DNA from: Bacteroides sp.
GTDB taxonomy: Bacteria > Bacteroidota > Bacteroidia > Bacteroidales > Bacteroidaceae
Assembly: GCA_023665805.1 (NCBI GenBank)
Contig: JAMPDJ010000014.1
Span: 23,713 to 87,712 of the forward strand
Reading direction: 5' to 3'
DNA length: 64,000 nt
Shown here: one piece after another, positions 58,484-64,000 of the stretch
How the letters are laid out: the number at the start of each line of letters is the position of its first letter
Position numbering within the stretch: the stretch's first letter is position 1
The notes under the pieces: generated by a model
What the model saw: the letters and a program-made list of their open reading frames with translations, nothing else
What the model was told of the DNA's origin: nothing
Databases searched by the model: none
Position numbers and translations under genes: made by a program

Positions 58484-59332
58484 ATGAAAACCGGACTTAT
58501 TCTGGAGGGGGGAGGAATGCGCGGTCTCTTCACGGCAGGCATCCTGGACGTGATGATGGAGCGCGACATACGTGTGGACGGCATAGTTGGCGTGTCAGCA
58601 GGGGCGTGTTTCGGATGCAACTATGTATCTAACCAGCCGGGACGCGTGATACGTTACAACATGGCACTGAAAGACGAGCCAAGGTACATGAGCATAGGCA
58701 ACATCTTCAGGACGGGCAACCTGCTGGATGCCGAGTTTGCCTATCACACGTTGCCCGAGGTGCTGGATCCTTTCGACAAGGAGACTTACGCTCAAAGCCC
58801 GGTGGAATTTCATGTAGTATGCACGGACGCGTTGACAGGATTGCCCGTATACAAGCGACTTGCCGCCCCAGTGGACTACGAATTCATGGAATGGATACGC
58901 GCCTCGTCCTCCCTGCCACTGGTATCGCGACCGGTGGAAATAGGCGACCGTCTGCTCTTGGACGGAGGCATAACGGACAGCATACCGCTGAAGTATTTTC
59001 AAAGCCTCGGTTACGAGCACAACATCGTAGTGCTTACACAACCCAAGGGCTTCATAAAGAAGCGCACCAAGCTGATGCCCCTTTTCCATGCTTTCATGCG
59101 ACGCTATCCTGCCATAACAGAGGCCATGAGCCGACGACACCTCATGTACAACGAACAACTGGAATACCTTGCACAAGAGGAACGCGCCGGACGCATCACC
59201 GTCATTGCACCGGACGATGCCCTACCCATAGGGCGTACCGACCAGAATGCCAAACGCATGCAACGGGTATACGACATGGGACGACGTGCCGCGGAGAAAT
59301 GGATTGGGCAGAAGCATGTCTCCATGAAATAG
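58484..59332 (+). CDS. patatin-like phospholipase
   Basis: 282 residues. Catalytic Ser-Asp dyad: oxyanion loop EGGGMRGLF near residue 8, nucleophile elbow GVSAGA near residue 38 and Asp in LLLDGGITDSIPL. The later segment matches the DUF6363-type C-terminus found with bacterial YjjU-like patatins (MRRYPAITEAMSRRHLMYNEQ). No signal peptide, so a cytosolic acyl hydrolase acting on lipids is likely. Possibly co-transcribed with the small gene upstream. Confidence 0.92.
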   Translation: MKTGLILEGGGMRGLFTAGILDVMMERDIRVDGIVGVSAGACFGCNYVSNQPGRVIRYNMALKDEPRYMSIGNIFRTGNLLDAEFAYHTLPEVLDPFDKETYAQSPVEFHVVCTDALTGLPVYKRLAAPVDYEFMEWIRASSSLPLVSRPVEIGDRLLLDGGITDSIPLKYFQSLGYEHNIVVLTQPKGFIKKRTKLMPLFHAFMRRYPAITEAMSRRHLMYNEQLEYLAQEERAGRITVIAPDDALPIGRTDQNAKRMQRVYDMGRRAAEKWIGQKHVSMK

Positions 59333-59493
59333 GTCCTTGTCACGTCACGCAACGCATCTACTTGCTATACGAGACAAGAATCGTTGTCGGCTGGAACATT
59401 CGAGCCTCTGACCATATATCCGTTCCGCTGACGACTATTTCCAATTCCTACTTACTGGGCGAATATACGGACTCTTCCTGTCGTTTGTTGGGC

Positions 59494-60810
59494 TTAATAA
59501 GCGGCCTCATCCATGACATCATTGCACATAATCACTTTATGGCACAGCCTGCTGCAACCCGAAAACGCTCCTCTGCCAATATGCTTTACGCTAGACGGCA
59601 CGATTATTGCCGACAGGTTCCTGCAATTGGCAAAAGCACAGATACCTATGTCACGTATTCCGTCAGGAAGGACAAGTACCTCGGGGGTACTGGCAAAGGC
59701 ATACGCCCCTATGCCTGTCACCCCTGGCAGGAAGCGTGTGGTGGCACATCCGAGAACCAGCCTGCCGGTCTTCCTCTCCACGACGGAATTGGAGCCGTCG
59801 GACTTGTAATACGGATTGTCATGGGCAACGGTTATGGACATGCATCTGTCGCAACCGCGGAATGCCATGGAATCTATCTCCATCACCGAAGCCGGAAAGT
59901 CAACGGCAGTGATGCCGCTGCCAACAAAGGCATCCTCGTGTATGAACATGACTCCGTCCGGGATAATCGTACTGTTGCAACCCGACATCAGCCTCTCCTC
60001 TGAAGTCTGTATGATGGCGTTGCAGTCGCCCCGCGAGTCAAAGGTCTTGTTCCCTTCATCCACGGTGATGGTCGTGATGTTGGAACAAAAGGAAAAGGCA
60101 CACTCGTCAATCCAGTCCACGGTAGACGAGATGTGAATCCTGGTCAGGTTCTGACAATAGACAAAGGCATAGTCGTGTATACGCGTCACTCCCTCGGGAA
60201 TGACGATGGAGTCAATCATACAGCCGTAAAAAGCATCTTTACCGATGCATTCGACAGAAGCAGGAATCCTGGTGCCTTTGCAACCGAACAGCAGCCTGTT
60301 GCTTTCCGAAAGTATTATGGCGTTGCAGCCTCCCCTGCTGTCATAGGTCTTGTTGCCGTCATCTATGCAAACAGAGTCCAAACTGACGCAGTACTTGAAC
60401 ATGCCGTCACCAATGACGGTCACGCTGGCCGGAATACTTATTGACTCCATGTTGGCACACGCGGCAAAGGCGTGCTCCTGTATTTCCTCTATGCCTTTGC
60501 CTATGGCGACATGCTTTATGCCGCAGTTGCCTGCAAAGGCCTCCTTTCCAATGCATCGTACATGGTACAATCTACCATCATGACGGACATTGGCAGGAAC
60601 ATTCAGGACGGAATCCCGTAATACCACATCGGCATGTCCCTCCTTGAGTGCCATGATATTGACAGAATCAACACTAATGAGCTTGTACACGATTCCTGCA
60701 TCCACGAATGTACTGTCGGCCAAGACACACAAGGACGACAAAAATATGCAGAAGCAGAATGTGACGGTTTTCTTCAATATATTGTCATGTATAGCCATCG
60801 CAGATTTCAT
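59494..60810 (-). CDS. BspA-like leucine-rich-repeat surface protein
   Basis: About 438 residues from the ATG at 60810; the signal-like stretch is KKTVTFCFCIFLSSLCVLA. The body is a series of LRR_5 (Treponema/BspA type) repeats of about 23 residues, e.g. IGKEAFAGNCGIKHVAIGKG, and two insertions of the form D(E/D)GNKTFDSRG(D/G)CNAII. BspA-like proteins bind host proteins or bacteria. No T9SS sorting domain is seen at the C-terminus. A paralog lies upstream at 61.1-62.6 kb. An ATG 12 bases downstream could also be the start. Confidence 0.87.
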   Translation of the reverse strand: MKSAMAIHDNILKKTVTFCFCIFLSSLCVLADSTFVDAGIVYKLISVDSVNIMALKEGHADVVLRDSVLNVPANVRHDGRLYHVRCIGKEAFAGNCGIKHVAIGKGIEEIQEHAFAACANMESISIPASVTVIGDGMFKYCVSLDSVCIDDGNKTYDSRGGCNAIILSESNRLLFGCKGTRIPASVECIGKDAFYGCMIDSIVIPEGVTRIHDYAFVYCQNLTRIHISSTVDWIDECAFSFCSNITTITVDEGNKTFDSRGDCNAIIQTSEERLMSGCNSTIIPDGVMFIHEDAFVGSGITAVDFPASVMEIDSMAFRGCDRCMSITVAHDNPYYKSDGSNSVVERKTGRLVLGCATTRFLPGVTGIGAYAFASTPEVLVLPDGIRDIGICAFANCRNLSAIIVPSSVKHIGRGAFSGCSRLCHKVIMCNDVMDEAAY

Positions 60811-61076
60811 TTCAATGTAACCCCTACTATTCTCCAACCGTGCTGATAATCCCCACACATGCATAACAGAGCGGAACTGTGGCATAGATTTCCACCACAC
60901 CTAACAAGACAAACGTCCTGAACACCATATCCGGACAGGAAAGGAACGGTTCTCCCCCTGTGAATGGATATGGCACATCGTATTAGCATGACAAGCATCC
61001 CCGTCATAGCCCATTTCTCAAAAACGAACTCTGATACTTCAGGCACAGATATTACCGTAAACAACAATACGGTGGA

Positions 61077-61106
61077 CAAATGTATGCTTCCATACAATTT
61101 GGTCAA
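61077..61106 (-). promoter_or_regulatory. possible promoter for the downstream BspA-like gene
   Basis: Minus strand TTGA (61103-61106), 18 bases, TACATTTG (61077-61084). It lies just past the stop of the upstream BspA-like gene and would give the gene at 59494-60810 a leader of about 260 bases. That leader (60811-61076) shows no gene and no obvious riboswitch. Confidence 0.5.
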
Positions 61107-61114
61107 TTCAGCTG

Positions 61115-62608
61115 TCATTTATTCCGACCAAGAAATTTATGCACCCATGCCTCGCATGGTGCATTCCAGAATGCGGACTGATCTACATGTCCTTCGTGTG
61201 CAGAACCGAGATTAACGGTATACAAGTACTTGCAACCGCTGAAAGCATAGGAAGATATATTTGCATTGCATCTTGACATGTCAACATAGCACAAATCCTC
61301 ACACCCCCCAAAAGCACTAAAACCTATCTGTCTAAGAGACGAAGGCATCTGTATGTTCTCCAGCTCCGGACATTTTGAAAACGCCCTCTCTCCTATCACC
61401 TCCACGCCATCAGGAATAACCAGATACGATGGCGTAATCTGCATAAAGAACGCATAATCGCCAATCTCTCTCACATCATCCGGTATGGAGGACATACGAC
61501 AGCCATACACCAGTTTGCGTGATGCCGTCTCAATTATGGCATTGTTATCTTTGCCCGAGTTGTATACGGGATTCCTTTTGTCCACAAAAACATTACGGCA
61601 GAAATTGCAGGCTATGAATGCATTGGGAGCAATATGGCGGACACTCTTTGGAATACGGATGTCACGTATGGAGGAATTAGAGAAAGCCTCGGGACCTATT
61701 CCTTTGATGCCTTGCACAATAACGGAACTGCCGCAGCCGACAACGATGACATCTTGAGCCGTATTGACTATGGCGTTGCAGTTGTCACGCGAGTCAAATG
61801 TCTTGTTCCTCTTATCAACCTTCAACTCCTTAAGATTATGGCATCCGGCAAGTGCTTTGCCGTCAATCCGGGACACATTCCGCGGAATGAAAAGAGTCTC
61901 CAAAGACGCACATCCCCGAAATGGGTATTCCGATATACTGTCCAGAGAGTTTGGCAAAGTAATCTTTTTCAAGTTTACACAGTTTTCAAAAGCAGAATAC
62001 TTTATCACTCTTACACCATCAGGTATATCCATACTTTCCAACTTCTCGCAAAAACTGAACGCATGCTTGCCTATTTCGGTCACAGAGGACGGTATCCTGG
62101 TGTCCTTACAGCCCATATAGAGAATACTGTCGGTAACGATTATCGCATTGCAATTCTCTCTTGAGTCATACCTATCGTTCCCCTCAGCCACGGTGATGCG
62201 GGACAAATTGACGCAGCCCTTGAAGATCTTGCATGGCCACCCTTCGGCAATACAAAGAGTGGAGGGGAAATGAACGCTCTCAAGATTGAGACATCTGAAA
62301 AAAGCCCAAGGATATACGCCACACACACCCTCACTGACAACAAGGTGCTTTATTTCATCATGGCACGAAAAACCTCTTATATCTCTAACGAGATAGGTTT
62401 TTCCATCATACATGACACTTGACGGGATTACCAATGTACTGTCATCAGAAATGGGAAGAAGAACATCCTTTCCTGCATCCGAAATTTCAACGGTACTGTC
62501 TGATCGAACGGTGTAATTGAAACCACCAAGTTGAAAAGTAACTTCCTCTTGGCTATAAGCAGGAGAAAAGAACATCAAAAAGGACAATATTGCAAGTATG
62601 TTTCTCAT
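61115..62608 (-). CDS. BspA-like leucine-rich-repeat surface protein
   Basis: 497 residues with a signal peptide (MRNILAILSFLMFFSPAYSQ). The protein has many LRR_5 repeats (IGKHAFSFCEKLESMDIPDG; ISEYPFRGCASLETLFIPRN) with insertions DxRNKTFDSRDNCNAIV and DKRNPVYNSGKDNNAII. It ends in WVHKFLGRNK with no recognisable T9SS or LPXTG signal. Paralog of the gene at 59494-60810 by duplication; the shared insertion motif places both in the same subfamily. Confidence 0.88.
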   Translation of the reverse strand: MRNILAILSFLMFFSPAYSQEEVTFQLGGFNYTVRSDSTVEISDAGKDVLLPISDDSTLVIPSSVMYDGKTYLVRDIRGFSCHDEIKHLVVSEGVCGVYPWAFFRCLNLESVHFPSTLCIAEGWPCKIFKGCVNLSRITVAEGNDRYDSRENCNAIIVTDSILYMGCKDTRIPSSVTEIGKHAFSFCEKLESMDIPDGVRVIKYSAFENCVNLKKITLPNSLDSISEYPFRGCASLETLFIPRNVSRIDGKALAGCHNLKELKVDKRNKTFDSRDNCNAIVNTAQDVIVVGCGSSVIVQGIKGIGPEAFSNSSIRDIRIPKSVRHIAPNAFIACNFCRNVFVDKRNPVYNSGKDNNAIIETASRKLVYGCRMSSIPDDVREIGDYAFFMQITPSYLVIPDGVEVIGERAFSKCPELENIQMPSSLRQIGFSAFGGCEDLCYVDMSRCNANISSYAFSGCKYLYTVNLGSAHEGHVDQSAFWNAPCEAWVHKFLGRNK

Positions 62609-62718
62609 ACAACGTTTTTATGGTATGATATAAATTACTAAATGGAGAGGACAGGAATGCAAGTTTACACTAAGGACAAACATACATTCCCATATTTATT
62701 CAATTCGCTCGTAAAATG

Positions 62719-63360
62719 CTATCTTATCCAAACATCCTTAATCTCATAAATGCTTATCTCCGCATGAACTACTTTCCCACTTTTCGTTCTTGTATTATAC
62801 TCAACCATACCCTTCTTTCTATTTATATAATGAACAGTTGCTACATGAGACACGTATTTTTGTGTCGTTTCATCCCATACGTCAATACGTATTACTTTCG
62901 GATCATTCTTTTTGTCAGAGAAATATGTTTCTACCTCATCTTTATTATTAAATGTGACTCGCTCATTGATTAACTTGAAGTGTTTGCCTACTTCAAGAAA
63001 CACCTCAAGGTCCATCGCACCTCCAGTATATCTGGAATTGCCATCTTCATCTACCAATCCTTTGGCATAATTACTTATAGCTGTGTATCTGCCTTTAGCC
63101 GGATCATTACTTGAAAATTACTCTTATCTCCTGATAATTCCACAAGCGCGACTAAACAACACTCATCTTTCCCATAACTGAATTGATTAGGATCTTCTAT
63201 TTTTATATCCTGTTCACTTGCTCCTCTTGTCAACGGAACCCGAGAGTTTATACTCAAATCATCGTTTGGCAACACCCAATCTTCATGACTGCAACTTACG
63301 AATGTCATGATGCCCCAAAATGGCAAAGAACATCACAACAACAAATAATTTATTTTTCAC
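62719..63360 (-). pseudogene. papain/C39-like cysteine peptidase lipoprotein with two frameshifts
   Basis: Three frames join into one protein of about 210 residues: a signal peptide (KNKLFVVVMFFAILG) from a GTG near 63360, then IMTFVSCSHEDWVLPNDD onward, then SNDPAKGRYTAISNYAKGLV to 62719. The first switch is at a run of four G (63313-63316, minus strand) and the second at a run of four T (63114-63117). The candidate catalytic Cys is in YGKDECCLVALVEL; the His is in YVSHVATVHYINRKKG followed by VEYNTRTKSG. Both switches need a single base to restore the frame. Confidence 0.7.
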
Positions 63361-63669
63361 AGGTATTATTCATGTCCGCTGATAATCAATACTGAGCAAC
63401 CATAGTGCGGACTTTACTATGAGTCGCTTTCATACTTTTGATACTATTAAGTAAGAAACAGTACAACAATCTTATATATAAGACCTCCGGTTTAGAACCG
63501 GACGCATTTCTATCCTACAATAGCATGCATTTGATTACATTTTACACGGCATTGCACTACAAATATAGAAAGTTCTGTTTGTTAACACAAATTTTTACAG
63601 TTTTTTATGAATTAGACGCAAAAGATTTTGAGCGTTCAAAGTCAGAGATCAACTCATTTCTGTATTTAA
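63361..63669. other. AT-rich spacer before MITE copy C
   Basis: About 310 bases, AT-rich, no gene, RNA or terminator that I can support. An 82-codon plus-strand frame here runs into the MITE terminal repeat and has no protein-like features. Confidence 0.4.
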
Positions 63670-63864
63670 CCCAAATCGGTCATTAGAACGTCAATTTGTA
63701 TGAATCATCTGATTTATATTGCCTTTTCCTCCATTTTTGCCCTTCTCTTCGCCGTCTTGCTTCCCGTTTGGTCTTGCCATAGCTCGCTATGACTTCGACA
63801 AAACGGTTGCAATACGAACGAACATAAAGGCAAAACGGATTGGAATTCTAATGACCGATTCGGG
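63670..63864. mobile_element. MITE-like element copy C, 195 bp, inverted orientation
   Basis: Terminal repeats CCCAAATCGGTCATTAGA (63670-63687) and TCTAATGACCGATTCGGG (63847-63864), one mismatch, flanked by TTTAA and TTGAA (4/5). The interior is the reverse complement of copies A and B with few changes. Confidence 0.88.
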
Positions 63865-63945
63865 TTGAACGGAAAATCAGCATAACTATCACACCCATTG
63901 CATCTCGTAAAGGCTCATTTCTACCATAGCAATGGACAGGAGGCC

Positions 63946-64000
63946 GACAATAGCATTGTCAGTGGCGCGACAATACTATGGTCAAGGTCGCGACAATACT
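63946..64000. repeat. palindrome array, 23-bp period, cut by window end
   Basis: Units start at 63946, 63969 and 63992 (GACAATAGCATTGTC, GACAATACTATGGTC, then GACAATACT at the window end), with 8-base spacers AGTGGCGC and AAGGTCGC. A weak unit (ACCATAGCAATGGAC) at 63923 is in phase. It lies 81 bases beyond MITE copy C. Confidence 0.83.

Noticed and set aside
60807..61118. 103-codon minus-strand frame between the two BspA-like genes
   Set aside because: No motifs, overlaps both neighbours, and contains the likely promoter and leader of the downstream gene.

Overview
The window is a Bacteroidales chromosome segment, most likely from a Prevotella-like genus. The evidence is Bacteroidetes-type promoters (TTTG about 19-20 bases before TAnnTTTG), two type IX secretion genes (porE, porQ), a TonB/ExbB/ExbD cluster with two ExbD copies, BspA-like leucine-rich-repeat proteins, a two-subunit B12-dependent methylmalonyl-CoA mutase with its chaperone MeaB, and DUF1573 and DUF4837 proteins. 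There is no rRNA and no cas gene. One tRNA (Ser, GGA) is present.

Layout. 0-5.6 kb, minus strand: queE (cut by the window edge), queD, a lipoprotein, then the housekeeping run DUF177-rpmF-fabH-era-der. 6.2-7.3 kb: an orphan histidine kinase. 7.4-15.2 kb, plus strand: a clostripain-family lipoprotein, an Xaa-Pro aminopeptidase, a C1-family aminopeptidase, recJ and recQ. 15.7-19.7 kb: mutA-mutB. 19.9-23.5 kb: an AspT/YidE-type transporter and topB.

23.6-34.4 kb is an accessory island, AT-richer by eye than its flanks and all on the minus strand. It holds related secreted two-domain proteins, several of them frameshifted; a GT14 glycosyltransferase-methyltransferase fusion and a deleted copy of it; remains of two proteins sharing an Asp/Ser/Trp-Pro linker, one ending in an M15-like peptidase domain that overlaps a secreted partner; and a type II restriction-modification pair. 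I read it as a decaying effector/immunity-type locus next to a defence locus (inference).

35-53 kb returns to core genes: porE, a QueH/5-formyl-THF cyclo-ligase fusion, an RsmF-like methyltransferase, thyA, folA, exbD-exbD-membrane protein-exbB, tRNA-Ser, tatD, a polyprenyl synthase, tonB, porQ, cmk, ispH, meaB and DUF1573. 53-63 kb: DUF4837, a giant alpha-2-macroglobulin-like protein, a small unknown protein, a patatin lipase, two BspA-like proteins and a broken papain/C39-like lipoprotein.

Two repeat systems run through the intergenic DNA. One is a MITE-like element: three copies of exactly 195 bp with 18-bp terminal inverted repeats and 5-bp AT-rich flanking duplications, plus a diverged copy and a solo end. 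The other is a set of four short arrays of a 15-bp palindrome (GACAATAGTATTGTC) repeated with a strict 23-bp period and variable 8-base spacers. One array lies inside the diverged MITE copy and two lie within about 275 bp of intact ones. I do not recognise these arrays as any described feature, and they are the most unusual signal in the window.
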